This document shows, piece by piece, positions 1 to 55,731 of a DNA stretch of 64,000 nt. The DNA is taken from NCBI GenBank assembly GCA_964035015.1, contig OZ036015.1, forward strand, positions 3,587,593 through 3,651,592. The letters run 5' to 3'. The notes below the pieces were generated by a model. That model worked only from the letters and a program-made list of their open reading frames with translations, had not been told where the DNA came from and searched no databases. The DNA comes from Corallium rubrum. Taxonomy: Eukaryota > Cnidaria > Anthozoa > Scleralcyonacea > Coralliidae. Within the stretch, counting starts at the first letter, position 1, and the number at the start of each line of letters is the position of its first letter. The translations under genes and the position numbers were made by a program.

Positions 1-60
1 TCCTTCCTTCCTTCCCTACTTCCCTCCTCCCTCCTTCCTTCCCTCCCTCCTTTTTTCCTC
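1..60. repeat. Pyrimidine-rich CCTT/CCCT microsatellite, cut by window edge
   Basis: The window opens inside a degenerate CTTC/CCTC tetranucleotide tract. Its full length is not visible. Confidence 0.85.
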
Positions 61-472
61 TACCCATTTCCTATTTTTTCTTTAATCCCAGTTTTTTGTT
101 CTTCCTTCAGTATAATACAAGATATCCCTCCATACAGGTAGCCTTTATTTTTATAAATCTTATTTTCAAATATTTATATAATTGAATAGGAATATTTTTA
201 ACAAACTGCCTTGAATTCATATGGCAAACGAATTCATCTTTATAAATATTAAACAATTTTACAATAATTATTTTGCTGGGCTATTGTGAAGAATATATAC
301 CAAATTTTAAAAGTATTAAAATATTTTGGGAGTAATTAGTTAATTAAATTAACATATGACGCAACGAACAACTCGAACATTTTTTAATTTCAAATTGTCT
401 TGTTATCGAAATCACACCACTAATTTCAACAAGACAATCTTGCCATTCACCATTTTGTAAGACTTTTCTTAA
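61..472. other. AT-rich intergenic stretch, nothing recognised
   Basis: No convincing exon, RNA gene or repeat was seen. Reading frames are short and interrupted. Confidence 0.5.
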
Positions 473-1806
473 TTAAAGTGCTTATGTCACTTGTGGGGTT
501 TTAACGTATTTAAATAGAGCAGGAAAAAATCAGTTAAAGTGTCACTAAGATGAAAAAATCGTCAGTCTTTTTTTTTTATCTTATCATAAAGTACATTTAA
601 AATGAGGGTGAACGGCGTTTGTGGTTTGTCAATATCTCATCTCGTTCAAGAGATATTCCCGTTTTGGAAATATGCAAATTTATGGCTGATGACGTCATTT
701 TCTCCAAACGAGCGAAATGAAAATGGTAAAATAAGGAATATCTCTGGAAATAAACAATAGAATGTGCTTAAACTTTGTATGCTTATAGTATCTAATAAAA
801 TACACTTGTCTGTGGAACTTTTGTGATTGCCATGGTAAGCGCATGCTCTCAGGTTACTCTAAACCTTAAAAAGGGAATTATCATTTTTGCCTCATTGTTT
901 AAAAATAGAAAGATTTAAACGTTTGAATTACAATGCCTACATCAGCCCTAATCTTCACATTTATTCGCTGGAGTAAATGCTACTTGATTGCTGATAAATA
1001 AGAAAATTTAATTTTATCATTGGAGGGGGACAGGAACCAGCAGTTTCCACGAAAACAACTAAAGTTCCACAGTGAAACGTATTTTATTTAGTACTATAAG
1101 CATGCAAAATTTGAGCACTTTCCATTGTTTATTTCTAGAGATATTCCTAATTTTACGATTTTCATTTCGCTCGTTTGGAGAAAATGACGTCATCAGCCAT
1201 ATAATTTGCATATTTCAAAAACGTGAATATCTCTTGAACGAGATGAGTTATTTACAAACCACAAACGCCGTTCCTCCTCATTTTTAATGTACTTTATGAT
1301 TAGATCAAAAAAAGACTGACGATTTTTCATCTTAGTGACACTTTAATAAGTTATTTTGCCGTTTTTGATTTGGTCAAATAGTTCCTGACATATTGGCTTC
1401 TGATCATGCCAATTCTCAAAAATTTCCGTCGTTCATTTCAACACCTTGGGGACCTGGGACTCAGGACCCTAAGCCGACTGTTTTCTTAGTTGGAACTCTC
1501 TTGCGTACTGGAAAACGGGTGTGAGCTCGACATTTCGATTTTTCAGTCAAATATATGTGTTTTTGTGAATCAATAAGCCGAAACGTAGTTGTTTTGGATT
1601 GACTCGTTCCTGAGTCCCAGGCCCCCAAGGTGTTAAAATGAACGACGGAAATTTTTGGCGAAAAGCCGAAATTGGCATGTTTAAAGGCTTATATCTCAGA
1701 AACTATTAAAGTAAATCAAAAATGGCAAAATAACTTATTAACTAACTTTTTTTGCTCTATTCAAATACGTTAAAACCCCACAAGTGATATAAGCACTTTA
1801 AAATGG
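473..1806. mobile_element. Nested fold-back (long inverted repeat) elements
   Basis: Outer arms at about 473-530 and 1745-1806 are inverted copies sharing CTTGTGGGGTTTTAACGTAT. Inside them about 530-800 pairs with 1065-1348; that arm carries GACGTCATTTTCTCCAAACG and its complement. A third pair is about 1350-1375 with 1715-1740. A fourth is about 1405-1465 with 1605-1680, around ACGACGGAAATTTTTG. The pattern fits MITE or Foldback-type DNA elements inserted in one another. No transposase is visible, and reading frames inside are by-products of the arms. Confidence 0.75.
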
Positions 1807-2127
1807 CGATATAGATCATAGTTAATAGAAAATAGACATGGTTTGGAAGCTCAACAAAAGTCATTGTTTTATGTTTTTGTTCAGGTTTATGGAAATTTTT
1901 GCACTTTCATGGTTACTGAACATATTGTGTTTTCTGTATAATGAAGCAATCATCCAATGGCAACGTTTGGGTTCAATCACTCAACCGTACTGTTTAAATA
2001 TTAATAAACCTAAAACAAAGGATTTGGCACCTTCATGTACCTTTCAACATGAATCCTAGTTTGATTGTTAACCGCTTTGAAGTTTTCCGGGTTTCCAAAC
2101 CATGTATATTTTCTATTAACTATGTAT

Positions 2128-2348
2128 AGATGTACGTATAGCAGGGGTGTATATTCTTCAATGAACTTTGATTCTTTCCCCTCCCCCCTTCTTTTCAGAT
2201 TTGATTCTTTTCCCCATATCTTTACTATATCAGCCTCTACTCTTCTTTGATTTTCTTCCCTAGCCCTAAGACCCTTTGATTCTTTTCCCCCACCCCAGGG
2301 GGGGGGGGGATTATAGAAGAATATACACCCCTGACGTATAGATGTGTG
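2128..2348. mobile_element. Short inverted-repeat element (MITE-like)
   Basis: About 30 bp at each end are inverted copies: CAGGGGTGTATATTCTTC on the left, GAAGAATATACACCCCTG on the right. The inside is C/T-rich with a G run near 2298. It is non-coding. Confidence 0.65.
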
Positions 2349-2504
2349 GTATACATTAAGGTTCAATGGAGGTTCAAACCATGTCTGGGGCCCAGAATTC
2401 TTTTCTGAGTAATTGAGCTTGACGAACCATAGATAATGGAAGGGGAACTCACTGGATAGGAAACGTACGAAACTGGAATCGATGTTTGCACAACTTGCTA
2501 TGGT

Positions 2505-2656
2505 AATTATACACTTATAAGGGGTTAATGCACCTAACGGGTGGTCCCACATGGCTACCATCAGACACTACTGAACGTAAGTGGTTAATTTCAGCAATAG
2601 CTGATCGTGGCCATGTGGGACCACCCACGTTAGTGCCCCTTATAAGTGTATAACTA
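2505..2656. mobile_element. Small palindromic fold-back element
   Basis: Arms of about 48 bp are inverted copies, beginning TATACACTTATAAGGGG and ending CCCCTTATAAGTGTATA, with GTGGTCCCACATGG and its complement further in. The loop is about 50 bp. No coding capacity. Confidence 0.7.
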
Positions 2657-2749
2657 GAAGTTTTTATCAAAAGTGAAGTGCTGCGAGTTGCTACCATTTA
2701 CTATTTAGTAGTAAAAAAACTTGTTGTCGTCCGAAGCATTTTCAATTAA

Positions 2750-2957
2750 AGAGCTTAAGCATGCGACGTTTTCCTCAACAAGGACGTCACGCGTATAAAA
2801 TCGAGCCATTAAAGAGTGATGGCGTCTATGCAGTGAAGAACGGCAATCTATGCAGTTTTAGGTTGCTGATTTGCAGCAATAACGGCTGTTGCCATCTTTA
2901 ATGGCTCAATTTTATACGCGTGACGTGAGTGTTGACAATAACGTCGCATGCTTAAAA
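2750..2957. mobile_element. Small palindromic fold-back element
   Basis: The left arm has TTAAGCATGCGACGTT and ACGTCACGCGTATAAAAT; the right arm has their complements around 2905-2955. It sits directly after the previous fold-back, so this flank is a cluster of such insertions. Confidence 0.7.
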
Positions 2958-5056
2958 TGTTAAGTGAAATCATCTGGCACAATGGTGTGGAATGTCATAT
3001 AAAAATTAATGAACAAAGACTCGTATAAATACACTGTCTGCCCCTCGAAATGTCGCTTAGCCTTTTGTGGCCTTGATATATACTTCCAACAACAACTAGA
3101 GTTGTGTTTGATATAATAGTATAGTAGAAAAATACACTTCTCTTTAATAAATCAACATATTCCACCGCCAAACAATGCCAGGTGCAGCGTAGCGCACAAT
3201 TTAATAATGCCTGCCGCTGATCGGTAGACATTGCGTATACCGAAGATCATCGCCCACGAAATCCTAAGAATCGAGTTTGTGAACGCATATGTGACATTTC
3301 TAAAGAAGGGGGTAGCATACCCCGGAAAATGTTTGAAATTTAGGGGTTTTGAAATGCCATTTCCTGCATTTTAGGGAAAGAATTTGTAGAATTCTGAAGA
3401 TTATAAGATACGAAAATTAAATATTTACATTATTTTTTTGGAGAATTGTGGCAAATATTTTAGTTAGTTTGATTATGTATTTATTGTGCATACAAGTATG
3501 TTAGTGAAAATAGCGTGCGGTATAGATTCTTTAATCACGAGTACACAAATCACGCATGGAAAACGCGTGGCCAGGCCATGGACTAGCGTTGGAGATTAGT
3601 AGAATAATGAATGACATCTTTGACGCGGATTGGCCGCCTGGCCGCCCTTGGGTTCATAATTTACATTATTACATCATTATTATTAAAATTCACAACTATT
3701 AACGGTTTGTGTTTATCGCGAAACCAAAGACACCATTGTATTCTACAAATTCATAGCTTTCTAGCGATATCTATTTTATTTTTGTGGCACAAATTCTGAC
3801 GAATTGAGAGAGCTTTACAGAAATTTACGGCCTTTTATACAAGCCCATTCAACCCCCTGCGAGATTGTGTTTTAGCTGTAATAGTAAAAATTTGATAACT
3901 CCAAAAGCATTTGGAATTTTTACAAACCCAGACACACACTTTTTCGCTGTGATATTTATCTACCAAACTGCCAATTTTCAGAGCATTATAGTAACTAGTT
4001 GTTCGCTTATAGCATTTCGGATTGGAATGAAAACTTTAATAAACAGAAGCGCTATTTTTTGTTTGCATTCATAAAATGACCAAATGTCGTTTTGCTGCAG
4101 TCTTGTAGCCAGTTTTATTATATGGCTGGGTTTGATTTCCGGTCCGTACGCAAAACGACGCACGCTGATTGGTTCCTGAGAGGTCGGGATTTTACGATAT
4201 TGACCTCGGGGTCAATACGCTTTTTTCTCGGCCCTGTAATTTTTGGCGGGAACATTTCTGAGTTGATTTGAATACAAATAAAAGAGAAATAGGTATCTTC
4301 ATTCAAATATTCTGAACAATAAAATGTGTTGGAACATCACTGCTGCTTTCCTTTAAAGCTGTTTATCTAAAAACACGACAAATAAAAGCCGAACTGGGGT
4401 AAATAAGAGGCCAAGAAGCGACACGAAAAAGTCAACAGGTAAGGTAAACAGCATACTCCGAAGACGAAAACAACGCTCGAAGCTTAAAAATAAAATGAAC
4501 CAATAGCCATATAATAAATTCCTTATTAACCTCGTTTGCTCGGTCTGTACTGGAAAGTATTTGTCCTCGGTTTTATCGCACAAACCTCGCTCCTTCGTCG
4601 CTCGGTCTGTACGAAAACCTCGGGCAAATACTTTCCCGTACAGACCTCGCACTCGGTTAATAAGTCTTTAGTAGTGCTCAGGCTGCACTGTTCATACAAA
4701 AAAGAATAAAAATATGTTACAGTATACATATTTCGATTAACATAATAAAGTCCATATTCTAAATTACAGATCTATGTTACAGTCAGGGGGGAGGTATCCA
4801 AAATTCGCGTGTTTTACAGGGGGTTGCGACATCTGTTATTTTGTCACGGGGGGTGTGCCAAAAATTGAAAATCGATACGTACAATGTATTTTGTGAACGT
4901 CCGCCCGACGTTTGAAAACAATATAATTTATACAATGTGTTAGTTTTCAATAATGTTAGACTTTAGATATATCTCTTTGTATTTCAGATGCAGGCGAAAT
5001 TGAAACCAACATGCTTTTGGAAGTTATCCAATATTTAAAACACCTCGAAAAACACC
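2958..5056. other. Intergenic DNA, no recognised gene
   Basis: No frame here resembles a known protein and no exon with good splice sites was found. Around 4536-4655 there is a short inverted arrangement, CGGTCTGTACTGGAAAGTAT against ATACTTTCCCGTACAGACC, probably an old mobile-element fragment. The end of this stretch is presumably the complexin 3' UTR, but no cleavage site can be fixed. Confidence 0.5.
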
Positions 5057-5395
5057 TCACATGACACGACATGATTTTTCTTCGTTGCTTTGTGTCTCGG
5101 CAGCTCTTCCCTGAGATGGTCCTCTATTTCCTTTTTCTTTCTCATTCTTTTCAATACCGTACTTCGCTCGGATTGCGTCCCTCTTCTTCTGTCGTTCTTC
5201 TCCTCTCTTCGCATGAATCTCGTCCCGTTTCGCTCTTTCTGCTTTCTCGTCTTCTTCTAACTTTCGTAAGTCTTTCGACGAGAAATGACTACCGTCTTCT
5301 TTCTTTTCTTCGTCTCCAAAACTCAAGTTCTTGCTCACAGAGTCAGTGACGGAGTTCAATTTGTTCGTAAACACAGCTTTCGTGATAGCATCCAT
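5057..5395 (-). CDS. CPLX: Complexin, prenylated type (CaaX box)
   Basis: The predicted protein is 112 aa and intronless in its coding part. Complexins are small soluble proteins that clamp and promote SNARE-driven vesicle fusion at synapses. Residues about 46-92 are the charged helical core typical of the family: an accessory-helix stretch rich in E/K/R, then the central SNARE-binding helix ending in RDAIRAKYGI, which matches the family's R-x-x-I-R-x-K-Y-G-I signature. The protein ends in CRVM, a CaaX farnesylation box like that of complexin-3/4 and of several invertebrate complexins, so it is probably membrane-anchored. I chose the ATG at 5395; a GTG four codons upstream is open but not a plausible animal start. 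A short upstream exon cannot be excluded. It is transcribed divergently from the WD-repeat gene, with about 1 kb of repeat between them. Confidence 0.85.
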   Translation of the reverse strand: MDAITKAVFTNKLNSVTDSVSKNLSFGDEEKKEDGSHFSSKDLRKLEEDEKAERAKRDEIHAKRGEERQKKRDAIRAKYGIEKNEKEKGNRGPSQGRAAETQSNEEKSCRVM

Positions 5396-5489
5396 ATTGT
5401 TTTTCACAAGGACATTTTCCGGTACCGGAATAAATAACTCCCAGGAATGAATAACCCGCGGTTATTCACCCCAGGGAGTAATAACCACC

Positions 5490-6200
5490 GAGTCAGAACA
5501 TGTTGGCATTTGGACCATTGGGGATAACATAGGATTTGTGTGGACCATTGGGGGTCATGTTGGATTTATGTGGACCGTTAGAGATCATCTGGGATTTATT
5601 TGGCCAATTAAGAGTCATGAGGGATTTGTATGGACACGTACGGTATGGACCATTAAGGATCATGTTGGATTTATGTGGACCAATAGGGCTCATGTGGGAT
5701 TAGTGGGGATCTATTGGGATTATGGAATATTTAGGATTAGGGATCATATGGGCTTTCTGTGGACTTTTAGGGATCATGTAGGATTTGTGTGGATTAGTAG
5801 GAACCATGTGGGATTTATTTGGGCAATCAGGGACCATATGAGTTTTGTGTAGGGATCATGTGGGCTTTATGTGGCTCATTAAGGATCATGTTGGATTTAT
5901 ATGGACCCATAGGGCTTATATGGGCTTTGCTTGAACCATTAGGGATCGTGTGGGATTTGTGTGAATCATTTGGGATCATTTGGAATTTATGTGGATCATT
6001 AGGGATCATGTGGAATTTATGTGGATCATTAGGGATTATGTGGGATTTGTATGGACCATTGGGTCATGTTGTATTTATGTGGATCATTAGGGATTATATG
6101 GGATTTGTGTGGATAGATCAGGATCATTGTGGGATTTGTGTGGATGCATTGGGACACATGTGGATTTGTCGGATAGATTGGGATCATAGGGAATTTGAAG
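5490..6200. repeat. Degenerate ~30-bp minisatellite (GGATTTGTGTGGACCATT type)
   Basis: About 23 imperfect copies of a unit like TGTGGGATTTGTGTGGACCA followed by TTAGGGATCATG lie between the complexin start and the WD gene start. The repeat gives open frames rich in W/G/H/I on both strands; these are not genes. Any shared promoter region of the two divergent genes must lie at its edges. Confidence 0.8.
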
Positions 6201-6445
6201 GACACATGTAGGGTATCTGTGTATACACAAGGACAATATCCTCTTGTATCCCTATATCTCGGTCGAGGGGAGCCTGGGACTTATTTCCCTGACGACGAAC
6301 ACGATCGTCTAGCGCCAAAGTTTTCCAACCACAAACAAAATCAAAATAGCTTTCACCTCTTCAGATTCTTTTTCATTTTCAGCGCTATTTAGCTAGACTT
6401 TGGCTGTATTTTTGTCATCTTGGATACCTGGATATGTAAGGGAAC

Positions 6446-51651
<45,206 letters not shown>

Positions 51652-51708
51652 TAAGCCACATAAGCCATTTCGAGGTACTGATTTAAATTTTTAACGTATA
51701 GACATTAT

Positions 51709-51880
51709 TCAAAAATGGCCGCCGAATTAGAATTCTTTTATATGCATATAATAAATTAGCCCTTATGACCTCGTTTTAAAGTAAAAATTCTTTTGAATTT
51801 CACACATGAAAACGAGTTCATAAGGGCTAATTTATATGAATATAAAAGAATTTTAATTCGGCGGCCATTTTTGAATAAAT
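51709..51880. repeat. Inverted duplication at the 5' end of the Penelope fragment
   Basis: AAAAATGGCCGCCGAATTAG and TAGCCCTTATGA on the left pair with TCATAAGGGCTA and AATTCGGCGGCCATTTTT on the right; the arms are about 70 bp. The right arm belongs to the Penelope frame, so the left arm is an inverted piece of the same element, a common feature of Penelope insertions. Confidence 0.75.
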
Positions 51881-52895
51881 CTAATCTCAGCTCTAGTGAA
51901 TTAAGTGCTTTAAAATCATTGCGTAGCCGGAATGATATTGTCATCAAACCTGCTGACAAAGGTGGTGCTTTGGTCGTCTGGAGAGCTGATTTGTACCGCG
52001 AAGAGGCTCAAAGGCAACTAAACAACACTGCTTTTTACAGCAGAGTTGATGGTGATTTGACATCCCAACACAACACCACCATTCGATCCACCATCAACAA
52101 CCTCATCACCACTGGGGAATTGCCTGATACAGCAAGCAATCTCCTAACCACCACTCCACGCACACCTGTCATGTACTTCCTTCCCAAAATTCACAAACCC
52201 AACAACCCAGGTAGACCTATAGTGTCTGCTTGTGGTTGCCCTACCCAAGCCATTTCATCCTACCTTGACCACATCATGGCGCCCTTGGTTAAGAATTTAC
52301 CTTCTTACATCAAGGACACCAAACATGCTCTGAAAATTTGTGACCACATTAGTTTTCAGGGTTCACATCATTTCATCTTCACCATGGATGTCAAATCACT
52401 CTACACTGTCATCCCGCATCACGATGGTCTTCAAGCACTTAAATATTTCTTTGATCAACGCACAACTCGAGAGCCATCGACCACTACTTTGTTACGCCTG
52501 GCCGAGTTAGTGCTCACCCTCAACAATTTTTCATTTGATGGTGAGCATTACCAACAAGTTAGTGGAGTAGCCATGGGTACCAAAATGGGCCCTAACTATG
52601 CCAACTTATTTGTTGGTTATGTGGAAAAACAAATCTTTGAACAATACACTGGTTTCCTAGTTCCTACCTGACTACTATGGTCGGTTCATTGATGATTGCT
52701 TAGGCACTGCATCATGTTCGCGCGCTGACCTGGTTTGCTTCATTAACTATGTTAATGACTTCCACCCAGCACTCCAGTTCACATGGGAGATCAGTGAGAC
52801 TGGTGTGTCGTTCTTAGATATTCTCATCTCCATTAATGGTAATAAGCTGAGCACTTCTGTCTTTTACAAGACCCCGACACTTTTCAAGTTAGGGT
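51793..52895 (+). pseudogene. Penelope-like element reverse transcriptase, truncated and frameshifted
   Basis: The first frame (51793-52671) carries Penelope RT motifs in order: IVIKPADKGGALVVW, YFLPKIHKP, NPGRPIVSACG, FTMDVKSLYTVIP and GVAMGTKMGPNYANLF. A one-base shift near 52665 moves the rest to another frame, where the catalytic RFIDDCLG and VSFLDILI follow. The thumb and any GIY-YIG endonuclease are missing: similarity stops near 52890, where TTAGGG repeats begin. Penelope elements copy RNA into DNA by target priming, and some families sit at telomeres. This copy is dead. It lies just downstream of the WD gene's last exon. Confidence 0.85.
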
Positions 52896-52945
52896 TAGGG
52901 TTACCCCCGGGAAATTCACATTTTTGAGATTAGGGTTAGGGGGTT
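52885..52945 (+). repeat. Short TTAGGG telomere-type repeats
   Basis: GTTAGGGTTAGGGTTACCCC begins near 52888 and GATTAGGGTTAGGGGGTTCG near 52928. They abut the broken 3' end of the Penelope frame. Only two hexamers are present in each, so this is an interstitial trace, not a telomere. Confidence 0.8.
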
Positions 52946-52997
52946 CGGGGGGGGAAGGGTTTCATTAAAAACCTCTTTATTAAACAATTTCCAGTAA

Positions 52998-54195
52998 TTT
53001 ACTGGATACAATGCCTTTACAATTCACCACTTCAACGCTAAAAACACGTGTAGTGTCACGTGATGCAAAATGTAAACAAAGTCGAAAAATGCGGACATTC
53101 AGTGCGGTACGTCAATATGGTGGTCACTAAGATGCGCTTGTGGAACTGGTAGAAACGATTCTCGATACCCCCATTTGATGGTCAAAAATAAGAATGGCGA
53201 TCCTGTACACTTCGTTCGATTCCCTGCTTCGAGAAGATTCGTGGATAAGTGACTGCAATGGATTGCGGCTTGTCATCGAGGCGATTCGTTTGTCTGCACA
53301 AAAGACAGCTATATCTGTTGTTTGCACGTCTTTGGAGAGAACCAAAACACAGATTCCATTTCGGTGATAGCTAGGAAAGAAGAGGTAAGTTGCCTTTTTC
53401 TTCAGTATATATACTTCATAAGGCTCTCGATCATTGTTTTGTATAGGCAAGGCGACTTCAAAAGAAACGCAGATAAGCCTGCATGCAAACTCATATTACA
53501 TGTTAAGTGTAATTTGAGTCTATACGCTCCCGCAGAGGAGCGAAGACGATTGTCAGTGGAGAGACTGCCCTTTCATTTTAAAATTAGCTGAACCTGTTCA
53601 CAACGAAGTTTGAAAACCAATGGAGGAATTGTCTATTGCAGAAATTTTGGTGGCATTGGGCAGTCTCCACTAACAATCGTCTTCGCTTCTCTGCGGGATG
53701 TGGACTAGCAGTGGCGTTTCTTTTGAAGTCGCCTTGCCTATCACAAAACAATGATCGATCGAGAGCCTTAGGAACCTAACAAAAAATTCAAGTATATACA
53801 TACTGAAGAAAAAGACAACTTACCTCTTCTTTGCTAGGTATTGCCGAAACAGAATCTGGGTTTTCTGATGTGGGTCCGTTCTCTCCAAGGACGTGCAAAC
53901 TACAGATATATAGCGGTCTTTTGAGCAGACAAATTCATCGTAGTCGCTTATCCACGAATCTTTTCGAAGTAGGGAATCCAACGAAGTGTACAGGATCGCC
54001 ATTCTTATTTTTGAGCATCAAATGGGGGTATCGAGAATTGTTTTTACAAGTTCCCCAAGCGCATCTTAGTGGCCACCATATTGACGCACCACGCTGAATG
54101 TCCGCATTCTTCGACTTTGTTTACGTTTTGTATCACGTGACACTACACGTGTTTTTAGCGTTGAAGTGGTGAATTGCAGTAGTTTATTGGTTACA
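52998..54195. mobile_element. 1.2-kb fold-back element with ~500-bp arms
   Basis: The left arm (to about 53585) and right arm (from about 53650) are inverted copies. Outer parts share ACACGTGTAGTGTCACGTGA and its complement; inner parts share CGAAGACGATTGT and GAAAGAAGAGGTAAGTTG-like sequence. Short frames at 53127-53591 and 53820-54097 mirror each other across the palindrome and lack recognised domains. Confidence 0.75.
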
Positions 54196-54229
54196 ACGTG
54201 CGGATCGGCTGACCTAGCATGCCCTTCTT

Positions 54230-54348
54230 CTCATGGTCGTAACCGCTGACCTTATTACACCTTAATATTTTTCTTTGACTGCGGGCGCAGCTGCGCCTGC
54301 AGTCTAATAAAAACTTCCTGTGGGAAACGGTCAGCGGTTACCTCTATG
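54230..54348. mobile_element. Small palindrome (GGTCGTAACCGCTGACC ... GGTCAGCGGTTACC)
   Basis: The ends are inverted copies, and the middle has its own palindrome GCGCAGCTGCGC near 54285. It is probably a miniature element. The following 54349-54800 has no recognised gene. Confidence 0.5.
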
Positions 54349-54719
54349 GTAAACAAGATCCATGAAAAATGTAGCCTGTGTGCAGAGTCCACGTGATGGA
54401 ATTTCATCATGCACACAATAGAGTTTACATTTACACCCAGGCTCTTGAAAATGGTTCTCCTTCATCATTTTATCACATGTCCAACTGTTCTTAGCCGATG
54501 AAGATGCAATATCCTGTAAAAAGGCGTTTTATTAGGTTGTTGAGGGGCCAAGACTCTCGCCTCCACCGCCGTTTGTAAATAAATACGATAAATATTTACG
54601 CTAATACATGTAAATAAAGTAAAGAAGTTCACCATAATATTCCTTGCTATCTTAAAATCTTACAAATCGAGCTTGGGTGGTCTATGGCGTTCTATGAAAA
54701 TGGTATTTACCGCTGAACT

Positions 54720-54873
54720 CGAGGAACGCCGGCGTCTCTACATTCCTTTCTCGAATTTCGGCATATTAACTCTTTCAAGAAGAACTCGCCTTGAAATTTG
54801 CTTGGATTTTTTGACCTCATTTTTCACTGGATTTCTTGTGTGAATCAGGAGAAACATCTACGGGGTTCGAAAG
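54720..54873 (+). other. Probable 5' UTR exon of the Ly-6/uPAR gene
   Basis: A strong donor, GAAAG|GTAAGT, ends at 54873 and could pair with the TTTTTAG acceptor at 55715, placing the start codon 16 bp into the next exon. The 5' limit of this exon is not determined. Confidence 0.4.
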
Positions 54874-55731
54874 GTAAGTTTTTAAGCTCTATTTTTTGTC
54901 ATAATTTGCGACGATCAAAGTTAAAATGAGCGTAAAAACGAAGCGGTTTTATAAAGGGCTTTCTGAAGTGTTTACAATTTCAGATGCGTATTAATGAGAA
55001 CGCCTCGCGAACTACATTTCATTCGTTAGTTTCAAAACATCGCTAAGCTAATTTCTCTTAAATTCTCTTAGTTTCAAAACATCGCTAAGCTAAAATACTA
55101 AGGGTTTTTAACGTTATTTAACCAGAAGTATACTGTATACCCACATATTTCCAAACGAACTGATTTCCAAAGTCCGAAGATGTAAAAATATAATGCGTAG
55201 TTTTAACATTTCGAACTACACAGTAATTTGCGACATGGGATTCTAATTGATTCTTTTGAACACATTTCGTCTCTAATTGTTACATTTTGGCAATTCTTAA
55301 AGATTTCGAATGATTTTGATGATCAACGTCATGGCACTTGGTTGGAGTCTTGAAAAAATTGTCATTTAGTAAAATTCATTGTTGCAATGAGTCGCTACAG
55401 AGTACTGTATGGAATCCTGTATATAATAAGTGTCAAATGTGTTTATAGTGTCCACAGTTTGTTCTGTGGACTAAAGTTATATAGTGTCACTATACAATAT
55501 TCTATCACTATCTTCCAAAAATTGTAAAGAACCATTTCGTTGACAAGGTCAATAAACATTTAACTTTACAATTTGTACGAATACCCTTTCAAAAATAATA
55601 TAAAATAGGTTCTTTCTTAAAGATGCTAGGATGATGATGATGGTTAAACACCAATATAAATTTTACAGTTTAAAGAAGTCACAGTTAATTCTGTATTTTA
55701 TTTCTTAATTTTTAGGGTTTTTTGAACAGAA

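Noticed and set aside
53127-54097. Pair of frames in the fold-back element
   Set aside because: They are mirror images across the palindrome with differing frames and no known domain; selection for protein is not evident.
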